Positions 26,070-33,435 of a stretch of 43,447 nt of DNA are shown here, in pieces. Both the position numbers and the translations under genes were made by a program. Origin of the DNA: Myxococcales bacterium (GTDB taxonomy: Bacteria; Myxococcota_A; UBA9042; JABWCM01); NCBI GenBank assembly GCA_013360285.1, contig JABWCM010000016.1:1-43447 (forward strand), in the 5' to 3' direction. Each line of letters starts with the position of its first letter. The first letter of the stretch is position 1. A model generated the notes under the pieces. That model was given only the letters and a program-made list of their open reading frames with translations, did no database searches and was not told the origin of the DNA.

Positions 26070-27597
26070 GAATGGTTTTTTTAAGCGAATCAACTTCTTC
26101 CGCGGGTTTTTGACCACGGAACACGATTGGAATGATGCCGAAGCTTATCATTTCGAAAAGCAGAAGCTTCACAACAAGATGTTTCACGGTCCCGGTGTAG
26201 TGGGTCACTACGGAGGTGCCTTACGTGTAACCGCTAGGGGCCGCAACGAGTTGGCGGCAGAAATCGCTACGGGTTACGCAATCGATGGTCGTGGGCACGA
26301 TATCTGGGTACCTGAACCGGAAATCAAGTTGGTGATCCCAAAGGACTTTAAGCTTCCGCAGACCGTTTATTTGGTCCTTCGGTATATTGAAGAACCAACG
26401 GATTACGTCGCTTATAAAGAGAATCCGGAATATAAGGGTCATAAAAGGATAGAAGAAAAATACAAGATCGATTTTACCAACATCCCCCCGGATATTGAGC
26501 GAGAGATTGAACTTTGTCGCATTGCGTTGACCGACGACCCGAGGAGGATCTCGGATGCCCGTGATCCCATGAATCCGGGTCCCAACGAAATTGACTTACG
26601 GTTTGTTCCGTTTGCTGGTGTTGTGGGTCCGTTTCTGGATCCGATGGTTTTGTTTCGAATTCGTCGTATGGTCGATTTGTGTCGGGGAACGTACGCATTT
26701 TTGTTTCACGATTTGGACATCCGACGTGCCGGCGACGTTCTGTACTGTTTTTATACCCTAGACATGCTGATTCTCATTCGGCAGGTTGATATTCGAAGCT
26801 TCATTGAAATGAATGCTTCCATTATGGAACTTCAGCAGGAGTTGATCGCCGAATTGGATGAACGTCATCCACAGCACGCTAGCACGAGAGAATTTCTTAA
26901 TTTTAAAAACCCGATTCGTTACTTAGAACAGCTTTATGGTGAAGATAAGCCGGAAAGAGAACTGGTCGAACATATTATTGGTTACCAAACCAAAGCATGT
27001 GAAGCTTTGGAAGGGCTCCACGCACCTCGTATCGAACGTCATAAGCCCGGTCAATTGGAGGCGGCGTCGCCGGAAGCCCTTTGGGAACAGGTGAAAATCC
27101 GAAGCCAACCGTTCGAAAAAGAGTTGGTACTCGATACCAATAAATTTCTACTGGCCGACGAAGTGGACGTGTTGCACTCTGAATCCGAAAAAGGACATGG
27201 CTTCGAGATACGTGAATACAAAGATATGTATCGATCACGTCAGGCGTTCAAGTATCCTGATACCGAGGAAGGAACGGTTGTTCGTGATGAAGGCATTGCG
27301 TTTGAAGGTGGATTTGCCGAGTTCACAATTCACAATGTGAAAGTAAAAAGGCAACTCATTTTGGTATTTCGTATCGACTACACCCATGGAGAATGGCAAG
27401 CGGGCATGCTTTTGAATGGTAAAAAAGCCGCCGACTGGGTGGTTACGGGTCGAGATCGAAAATTCAGGTGGAGAAATTGGCCGTTTATTATCCCCGGCGA
27501 CTCTGTCGAGGAGGACACGGTGCATGTTCGAATCGAATTTAAGAAAGCTGAACGAGATGTGAACATGTTCCATATTTGGGCATATCAGCCCGCATAG
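26059..27597 (+). CDS. Tail-cluster protein of unknown function, 512 aa
   Basis: The ATG at 26059 has GGAGGAG upstream and overlaps the preceding gene. The N-terminus follows a pattern seen in proteins of contractile-tail-like clusters: RINFFRGFLTTEHDWNDAE, then HNKMFHGPGVVGHYGGALRV (~35-55), with a following GYAIDGRGHDI strand. The middle contains acidic and aromatic-rich helices (~215-330). The C-terminal ~150 residues look like a beta-sandwich, possibly carbohydrate-binding. No catalytic motif is recognised. Its position directly after tail protein I suggests a fibre-attachment or baseplate-accessory role. I cannot name a family with certainty. Confidence 0.75.
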   Translation: MAPENGFFKRINFFRGFLTTEHDWNDAEAYHFEKQKLHNKMFHGPGVVGHYGGALRVTARGRNELAAEIATGYAIDGRGHDIWVPEPEIKLVIPKDFKLPQTVYLVLRYIEEPTDYVAYKENPEYKGHKRIEEKYKIDFTNIPPDIEREIELCRIALTDDPRRISDARDPMNPGPNEIDLRFVPFAGVVGPFLDPMVLFRIRRMVDLCRGTYAFLFHDLDIRRAGDVLYCFYTLDMLILIRQVDIRSFIEMNASIMELQQELIAELDERHPQHASTREFLNFKNPIRYLEQLYGEDKPERELVEHIIGYQTKACEALEGLHAPRIERHKPGQLEAASPEALWEQVKIRSQPFEKELVLDTNKFLLADEVDVLHSESEKGHGFEIREYKDMYRSRQAFKYPDTEEGTVVRDEGIAFEGGFAEFTIHNVKVKRQLILVFRIDYTHGEWQAGMLLNGKKAADWVVTGRDRKFRWRNWPFIIPGDSVEEDTVHVRIEFKKAERDVNMFHIWAYQPA

Positions 27598-27706
27598 GGT
27601 GTTCTGCGGCTGCGTTCGGCGCAAAAATTTTGTGGTGACGTAAAATTTGTCGTAGAAAACGATAATGTGACCCACATTCCGCCTAAACCCGCGATGGACC
27701 AGTCCG

Positions 27707-28444
27707 ATGATTATCGATTTTTTTAAGATGTTGGTGAGGGGGCGGGTTAGCAGTGTCCAGGCCCGTGTTCGTGGTAAGGTGTCGGGTGTCGAATCACGTG
27801 CAAAGTCGGTAGCATCTTCGAAATTCAACAATGCCATCGACAAACCGATGAACAAGGTAGGAGAAGCGGTCAAGAATAAAGAAAAGGCGCTCAAGGGTGC
27901 AATAAAGGGGCAAAAGCAGCCACCCGCAGCGCAGAATCAACAAGCATCCGGAGGGCAGTCACAAAAGGGAACGCCAGTTCAGGGGCGACCCAGCGGCAAT
28001 CAGAAATCAGCGGGCGGAAAAATGGGAATCTTCCGAAGAAACAAAGAAGTACAGCAGGTTGGCGGCCAAGCGCCGGCCGATGCGTTCAGCGACAATAGCA
28101 AGACGACCGTCGTGGACGTTTCGCAATTGCAGGACGATCGATCTCAGGATTGTGTAGGTTGGCTGGTTCCCCTCAGCGGAGCACAAAGGGGCCGGGATTT
28201 CAGGCTCATTACCGGGAAGAACGTGATCGGTACCGCGGCTGACAGTCACATCGTGTTGTATGACCCTTATATGTCGTCCAAACATGCTGCTATTCGTCAT
28301 GAAAACGGTGTGTTTACCCTGATTGACCTGGATTCCACCAATGGCACCTTCCTCAATGATCGGCGAATTTCCAAAGAAGAGCTGATCGACAACGATACTG
28401 TGCGGATCGGCCGAACAGAATTGAAATTCAAGTCACTGTACTAG
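27707..28444 (+). CDS. FHA-domain protein with basic N-terminus
   Basis: 245 residues. The N-terminal ~65 residues are basic and amphipathic (MIIDFFKMLVRGRVSSVQAR), possibly a membrane-associated helix. Residues ~66-125 are a Gln/Gly/Pro-rich linker. A KTTVVD motif (132-137) precedes the FHA domain (~152-243), whose phosphopeptide-binding residues are present: Gly175, Ser190-Ser191-Lys192-His193 (SSKH) and Thr211-Asn212-Gly213 in STNGTFLNDR. FHA domains bind phosphothreonine. The T-T-x-V-D sequence could itself be a phosphorylation site, as in GarA-type switches. The gene ends exactly at R1 copy C: the TAG stop is within CTAGGTG. It probably links kinase signalling to the baseplate module. 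Confidence 0.85.
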   Translation: MIIDFFKMLVRGRVSSVQARVRGKVSGVESRAKSVASSKFNNAIDKPMNKVGEAVKNKEKALKGAIKGQKQPPAAQNQQASGGQSQKGTPVQGRPSGNQKSAGGKMGIFRRNKEVQQVGGQAPADAFSDNSKTTVVDVSQLQDDRSQDCVGWLVPLSGAQRGRDFRLITGKNVIGTAADSHIVLYDPYMSSKHAAIRHENGVFTLIDLDSTNGTFLNDRRISKEELIDNDTVRIGRTELKFKSLY

Positions 28445-28606
28445 GTGTGTGGTGTTTTTTAGGGGAATTTTTGGCTAGCCGAATTTGAGCCGAATCGTCC
28501 GAAAAAATCCTGAGGAATATCGGGAATATGCCGCAGGGAATTTTGCGGGCGAGGCGGCCAAAGGCGGCCAGGACACAAATTTCATCTAAAAACACCACAC
28601 ACCTAG
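28441..28606 (+). repeat. R1 palindromic element, copy C
   Basis: 166 bases. Ends are CTAGGTGTGTGGTG on both sides (read inwards), differing from copy B at the same positions on both ends. Left end overlaps the stop codon of the FHA gene (TAG at 28442-28444). Core hairpin is present with changed bases. From 28607 to 28839 there is a further noncoding stretch; GAAATCCGGGTTAGT at about 28639 recurs near 32281 after copy E, so this flank may belong to a larger repeat. Confidence 0.85.
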
Positions 28607-28839
28607 TCGCAGTTTGGCGATCATCGCCGAAAGCGGGTGAGAAATCCGGGTTAGTGTTCGTTACCGAAATGGGCTTGAACGTGCCAATTTTGCGCCGGAT
28701 TGGACAGATGCGAAACCTAAGGCACGATGCCTAGGCCGCAAGTCCCGCATTGATCGGTTACCGATTTCCGCTGACGTTGTCCACCTCCTGATTTTTGAAC
28801 AACGCTGGCGGAGCGAACCGCCTTCCAGATCATAAGTTA

Positions 28840-30375
28840 ATGAAACGCATGCTAAACATACGAATCCCTTTCCCCATCGTTCTCGCCGTTGCCGTTTTTG
28901 GGTTTTGTGTTGCCGGTGTCTACCCGTCCTACGGGCAACAAACCATTCGGATCGATCAAATCGATGCGGCAAAGTTCAAATCGGATAACTTAATACGGTT
29001 TTTTGTTGACCTTCGCGAACGAGATGGGCAGCCGGTAAAGGAGATTGACACCAAAAGCCTGGCTGTCCTTATCGACGAAATTCCCATTCCCGGGTCCATG
29101 CGAGTAACACCGTTTTACGAAACCGGCGAAAAAATTTCGGCGGCGATCATTTTGGCGTCCCATTTTGACTGGCATGTGGAGATCGAGGGTGGTTTTACCC
29201 CATTTGAGATGGAACTCGAGGGTATGGCGAAGTTTGTGCAAGAACTGCGACCAATCGATCGTGTTTCTTTGTGGTGCTATAACGAAAGGGGACTCAAGCC
29301 CGTACTTGCGTTCACACAAGCCGGTCAAAAAACAGCCGACGATTTTCGCAAAGCGGCGAGCGATTCTTGTAAGCAGGTGGTTCCTGATACGATTGAAGAG
29401 GAAGGAAAGGCTCCGGAGTTACAGGCAACAACGAAAGTTGTACCACAGTTGTACACCGAATTGCTCAAAGCGTCTCGCGAGCGGTTACGTGATGAATTGG
29501 AGAAAGAGTCGCTTGCTCGGCACCGCTACGTCATCCTGATGTCTGACTGCAATGACCAGAATTTGAAGATGCCTCAGTCTGAGCAGAAGATTCAAACCTT
29601 GGTCGACGAGATAGCAGCAGAAATAAGCGAACTGGGGAAATTTTACTCCATCGCGTTCACCACGATGGAAACAGGTGGAATTCCATATTGTGCACAGTTG
29701 TCGCAAAAAACAAATGGCGTCCATCTGCAGTTACCCGACGTGCCTAAGTTACAAGACGGGGTCGCCGAGTGGGCAAAGATGGCCGCCTCGATAAACCGAC
29801 AGTTGGTGATCGAATTCCAACCGGAAGCGCTGGAGGGAGGGCGATCTGTTAAGTTCCAAATGTCCGCGGAGGTACAGGGGACAAAGATAAGTACAGTTGC
29901 CGAGCAGATGACGCGGCTTGAGGAGCGATCGCGGGATTGGAAACGGATTTTGATCTGGATCGGGTCGGTGCTGTTGGGGTTGCTGGTGCTGTTTGGTTTG
30001 TACAAACTCGTCAAGGCTTATATTAACAAGCCGAAAGCGCCCGATCCTGTATATATTGAGGTTCAGGGCGAGCCAGTTGGTGCAATGAAAGGAAAGTTGT
30101 CCGTGACGTCGGGGCCCGCTGTAGGTGAGGTTTATTATATTACCGAAGCCGTCACCACCCTGGGGAGCGGCGAGGGCAACACGATCGTCATTCCAGATAC
30201 GTCCGTGTCCAGGCGGCATGCCGGAATCAAGGTCGAGGAGATGCGTTTTGAGCTTGCGGATTTTGGCGCTCGAAATGGTGTGTATGTCAATGGTCGTAAG
30301 ATCAACAAGTTATTTCTGAAGGACGGTGACGAAATTAGAATTGGCAATACGGAAATGACTTTTTCTCTAAAATAG
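28840..30375 (+). CDS. vWA-like / single-TM / FHA membrane protein
   Basis: 511 residues from the ATG at 28840. The signal peptide (MKRMLNIRIPFPIVLAVAVF...SYGQ) is followed by a vWA-like domain (~45-290) in which no D-x-S-x-S metal site can be seen: the strand reads AAIILASHFDWHVEI. A second strand, RYVILMSDCND, fits the fold. A Trp/Lys-flanked transmembrane helix lies at ~370-392 (WIGSVLLGLLVLFGLYKLVKAYI), and an FHA domain at ~415-511 has intact GSGEGN, SVSRRHA (455-461) and RNGVYVNG motifs. Predicted topology: periplasmic vWA, cytosolic FHA. Such a protein could transmit a periplasmic state to a phosphopeptide-based cytosolic switch. It follows the baseplate genes and R1 copy C. Confidence 0.85.
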   Translation: MKRMLNIRIPFPIVLAVAVFGFCVAGVYPSYGQQTIRIDQIDAAKFKSDNLIRFFVDLRERDGQPVKEIDTKSLAVLIDEIPIPGSMRVTPFYETGEKISAAIILASHFDWHVEIEGGFTPFEMELEGMAKFVQELRPIDRVSLWCYNERGLKPVLAFTQAGQKTADDFRKAASDSCKQVVPDTIEEEGKAPELQATTKVVPQLYTELLKASRERLRDELEKESLARHRYVILMSDCNDQNLKMPQSEQKIQTLVDEIAAEISELGKFYSIAFTTMETGGIPYCAQLSQKTNGVHLQLPDVPKLQDGVAEWAKMAASINRQLVIEFQPEALEGGRSVKFQMSAEVQGTKISTVAEQMTRLEERSRDWKRILIWIGSVLLGLLVLFGLYKLVKAYINKPKAPDPVYIEVQGEPVGAMKGKLSVTSGPAVGEVYYITEAVTTLGSGEGNTIVIPDTSVSRRHAGIKVEEMRFELADFGARNGVYVNGRKINKLFLKDGDEIRIGNTEMTFSLK

Positions 30376-30474
30376 CCGCCCTTTGTGCTGAAATTGAATA
30401 AGAAAGTGCCGACGCTCGTAGCAGAATTTCGCGTTTGCGTTGCGAATTGCAGTGTGACACAGCATAGTTAGAGC

Positions 30475-30641
30475 CTGGGTGGCTGGTGTTTTTAGATGAT
30501 TTCCACGCCCTGGCCGCCCTTGGCTGTCTCGTCCGTAAAAATCCCTGCGCCATATTCCCGATATGACTCAGGACTTTTCCGGACGATCCGGCTCAAATTC
30601 GGCTGGGTCGCGAAAACCCCTAAAAAACACCAGCCACCTAG
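30475..30641 (-). repeat. R1 palindromic element, copy D, inverted
   Basis: 167 bases, opposite orientation to B, C and E. Ends are CTGGGTGGCTGGTG (left) and CTAGGTGGCTGGTG (right, read inwards): the variable bases GC match each other. The right end stops about ten bases before the GGAGGA ribosome binding site of dctP, so the element is transcribed or terminates directly in front of the gene. Confidence 0.85.
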
Positions 30642-30662
30642 GTCAATGGTCTGGAGGAATCT

Positions 30663-31679
30663 ATGAGACACAAAAAAGTTGGTATTTGGAGCGTCCTCAT
30701 CATCCTTGTAGTAATGGTGTTGGGCGTCTCCAATTTTGCTGTAGCGCAGGAATTTACTGTACGAGCAGGTACTGTAGCACCCGAAGGAACTCCGTGGTCG
30801 AAGTTACTTACAGATATCGCAAAACGAATTGAAACCGAATCCAACGGGCGAATTAAATTTAAGTTGTATTTTGGTGGAAAGTTGGGCGGTGAAGATTCGT
30901 TGGTTCGTCGTGCGCAAAACGGAACACTTGAGATGATTGGGGTATCAACCGGGGCAATGACGGGTGTGGTACCGGAACTTGACACGCTGGAGTTGCCGTA
31001 TCTATTTGATAACTATCGACAAATCGATCATGTGCTGGACAACGTGGTTAACGACGACTTTAGAAAACTGCTTTCGGCAAAGGGATTCTATTTGTATGTG
31101 TGGTCCGAAAATGGATGGCGAAATATTGCTACAAAAGACCGATTTGTAAAAACCACCGGTGATCTTGCAGGGCTAAAGATGCGATCTCAGCCCAATCCAG
31201 TTCATGTCGATATGTGGCAGGCGTGGGGGGCGAATGCTGTACCGATCGCCGTGCCGGAAGTGCCGTCATCGCTGCAAAATGGTGTGGTGAGCGGTTACGA
31301 TAATACCCTGCTCTTTGGATACGCGGCGCAATGGCACCAAGCTATTAAGAAAGTGACGCTTAGCGAGCATATTTATCAGCCTGCGGTAGTGGTCTTTAAT
31401 CAACAATGGTACGACAAACTTCCTCAGGATCTTAAAGATATTATCAACCGAAATGTTGCTGAGGACACAAAGAATGGGCGTCATGCAATTCGTAAGTTAA
31501 CAAAACACCTTGTTAAACAATATCAAACGGCGGGGATTGAGTTTTATCAGCACACCGCCGAAGAAAAAAGTAGTTTCGCGGCAAAAGCGCGCCCAGTCTG
31601 GGACAAATTTCGGGCACGATCGGCTACTGGCTCCAGACTATTGGACAAAATCCTCGAGGCAAAGAAGCAATCGAAGTGA
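30663..31679 (+). CDS. TRAP transporter solute-binding protein (DctP family)
   Basis: 338 residues with GGAGGA at the start. A signal peptide (MRHKKVGIWSVLIILVVMVL...AVAQ) is followed by the mature protein, which begins EFTVRAGTVAPEGTPWSKLL. The conserved DctP arginine is in LKMRSQPNPVHVDMWQAWGA (~177-196), and the aromatic/Gln-rich C-terminal lobe includes WHQAIKKVTLSEH. It captures an organic acid in the periplasm and hands it to the DctQ-DctM permease. The substrate cannot be read from sequence. Between this gene and dctQ is an 787-base repeat-rich gap, unusual for a TRAP operon. Confidence 0.92.
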   Translation: MRHKKVGIWSVLIILVVMVLGVSNFAVAQEFTVRAGTVAPEGTPWSKLLTDIAKRIETESNGRIKFKLYFGGKLGGEDSLVRRAQNGTLEMIGVSTGAMTGVVPELDTLELPYLFDNYRQIDHVLDNVVNDDFRKLLSAKGFYLYVWSENGWRNIATKDRFVKTTGDLAGLKMRSQPNPVHVDMWQAWGANAVPIAVPEVPSSLQNGVVSGYDNTLLFGYAAQWHQAIKKVTLSEHIYQPAVVVFNQQWYDKLPQDLKDIINRNVAEDTKNGRHAIRKLTKHLVKQYQTAGIEFYQHTAEEKSSFAAKARPVWDKFRARSATGSRLLDKILEAKKQSK

Positions 31680-31817
31680 TTGCTCCGCCGGTGTTTCCCA
31701 ATACCGCCCCGATCACAAACGGCCGCGCGCCCCTAACGGCGCTAAATCGTGTGAAGTCGGTTTGTTGCGGCGATTTACATCGATCAAATGATTGGTTGGG
31801 TGGAACGCCGCCCCCGG

Positions 31818-32145
31818 GAGAGGGTCAGTGGAAATAGACAAGCTTCCTGGATCGGCCGCTTTTTGGCCGGCTTGTCCAGTCCCGGCCTTGCGGAATATTC
31901 CCGATATTCCTGGGTCCGGCTCCGGAGCACCCGACTCAAAATGGCTCGGCTAGGTGTGTGGTGTTTTTTAGGGGAATTTTTGGCCAGCCGAGTATGAGCC
32001 GGATCGTCCGAAAAAATCCTGAGTCATATCGGGAATATGGCGCAGGGATTTTTACGGGCGAGACGGCCACAGGCGGCCAGGACAAAAATTTCATCAAAAA
32101 ACACCAGCCACCTAGGGTCCCTTCCTTATTTTCGCTGACCCTCTG
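31818..32145. repeat. R3-bounded composite element carrying an R1 copy
   Basis: Inverted R3 ends bound this stretch: GAGAGGGTCAGTGGAAATAG (31818) and TTATTTTCGCTGACCCTCTG (to 32145). Inside lie a GC-rich hairpin (TCGGCCGCTTTTTGGCCGG, about 31852-31870), a diverged inverted R1 core (GAATATTCCCGATATTCC, about 31898-31915) and R1 copy E. Upstream (31680-31817) and downstream (32146-32466) no gene was recognised. Confidence 0.6.
31950..32115 (+). repeat. R1 palindromic element, copy E
   Basis: 166 bases. Left end CTAGGTGTGTGGTG, right end (read inwards) CTAGGTGGCTGGTG, so this copy alone shows unmatched variable bases. Core and flanking sequence are almost identical to copy B. Confidence 0.85.
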
Positions 32146-32466
32146 GGCGATGTCGTGGGCAAACGATATCGCTTCTGTACATCGTTCTCCCTTTTCTTTT
32201 GGCCAACAGTTTTTTTATCGCCGCTGAGGCCGGTTGCTGTTGCTTTCGACCGGCCCTTCTCATACCCGTTCACGTTGTGACGGAAATCCGGGTTAGTTGT
32301 AAACCGGGTGAATTCCCTGCTAATCTGCCAATGGTTCGAGTTCATTGTCGTTTTTGACGCTGTGTGATTGGACTCCGTTGGGGTATTACCAATTCGCTCA
32401 AATAGTTGTTGTTTACTGAATTTCCGCTGGATGCTGCCTGCTTGAGGCATAATTACGGGATTTTGC

Positions 32467-33435
32467 GTGGCCAACCTTCCAAACATCTCCAAAAGTGTTT
32501 CGCAACCGTCGAAGCCAAAGACATGGCTTCATCGCGTAGACGACGGGATTTATTTGCTGGAAAAGGGAATCGTAACGTTTGCGCTGTTTGCTATGGCGTT
32601 AACTTACTTTCTCGATATTGCCCATCTCGAGTTTCTGGCCAAGGACAACGCGCTCGATAGGCTCATTTACCGGTTTATGGGTATCGGTTCAAATGAACGA
32701 CCATCAGACAGTCTTCATGACCGAGTTCATGGGTTCTGGTCGCCGCTTATTCTGGTTGTTGTCGCATTATTGCTGGCATACGGAGCGATCACCGCCCGTG
32801 ACAAAGAAGGGAAGCTCAAGTTTGGCGGAAAGGCGGCACGGGCGCTCGCTGTTGTCGGTTGTATTGGGTTGTTTGTTGCCACAATTGTCTATGTACCATC
32901 AAATTGGGTGATGATTGGCTTTTTTTGTGTTATCGTGGCCATTTATGGCCGGATCGCACTTACTCAGGCGAAAACAACCCTGATTACGTACGTTATCGTT
33001 TGGGTCATTGCCGCCTATCCCATACTTGCTGTCATCTATTCGGTGGGAACTGGATATGCATGGAGTACGGACGTAGCCAAGATCATGATCATGTGGGTTG
33101 GTTTTTTGGGCGCAAGTATGGCGACAAAAGAGCAAAAACATATCCGAATTGACTTCATTCGAAAGGCTGTGCCGGATGCGTATCGGTCGATGTATAACGC
33201 GTTTTCGCACTTTGTGACCATTATATTTTGCCTCGTCTTACTGGTGCTCGCCGTCGTTTATTTACAACAGCGGATCAATTTGGGGGCGATTCTACCATCC
33301 ATTCATTTGAAGGCGTGGTTAATTGTTGCGCCGATTCCCGTTTCGATTGCTCTAATGGTTGCCCGGTTTACGGGACGTTTCGTCGTTGCGTTACGAGGCG
33401 GTGAAGTGGGTACCGAGACGACGGGGGTGTCATGA
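32467..33435 (+). CDS. TRAP transporter small permease (DctQ-like), enlarged
   Basis: 322 residues from a GTG. DctQ proteins usually have about 160-200 residues and four spans; here about eight hydrophobic segments are visible (about 36-52, 92-108, 127-143, 148-164, 173-191, 204-220, 247-266, 283-300). The C-terminal half carries the DctQ signature MWVGFLGASMATKEQKHIRID (split here: MWVGFLGAS, then KHIRIDF). The extra spans lie between the first helix and the signature. The gene's stop overlaps the start of DctM by four bases (ATGA), so the two permeases are translationally coupled. With DctP it forms a Na+-coupled TRAP transporter. Confidence 0.8.
   Translation: MANLPNISKSVSQPSKPKTWLHRVDDGIYLLEKGIVTFALFAMALTYFLDIAHLEFLAKDNALDRLIYRFMGIGSNERPSDSLHDRVHGFWSPLILVVVALLLAYGAITARDKEGKLKFGGKAARALAVVGCIGLFVATIVYVPSNWVMIGFFCVIVAIYGRIALTQAKTTLITYVIVWVIAAYPILAVIYSVGTGYAWSTDVAKIMIMWVGFLGASMATKEQKHIRIDFIRKAVPDAYRSMYNAFSHFVTIIFCLVLLVLAVVYLQQRINLGAILPSIHLKAWLIVAPIPVSIALMVARFTGRFVVALRGGEVGTETTGVS

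Noticed and set aside
28840-28841. Upstream TTG start at 28795 for the vWA-FHA protein
   Set aside because: It adds a hydrophilic stretch before the signal peptide; the ATG at 28840 gives a normal one.
31788-32227. Open frames through R1 copy E, such as one with PESYREYGAGIFTGE
   Set aside because: The same peptide appears wherever R1 occurs; it reflects the repeat, not a conserved gene with its own start site.
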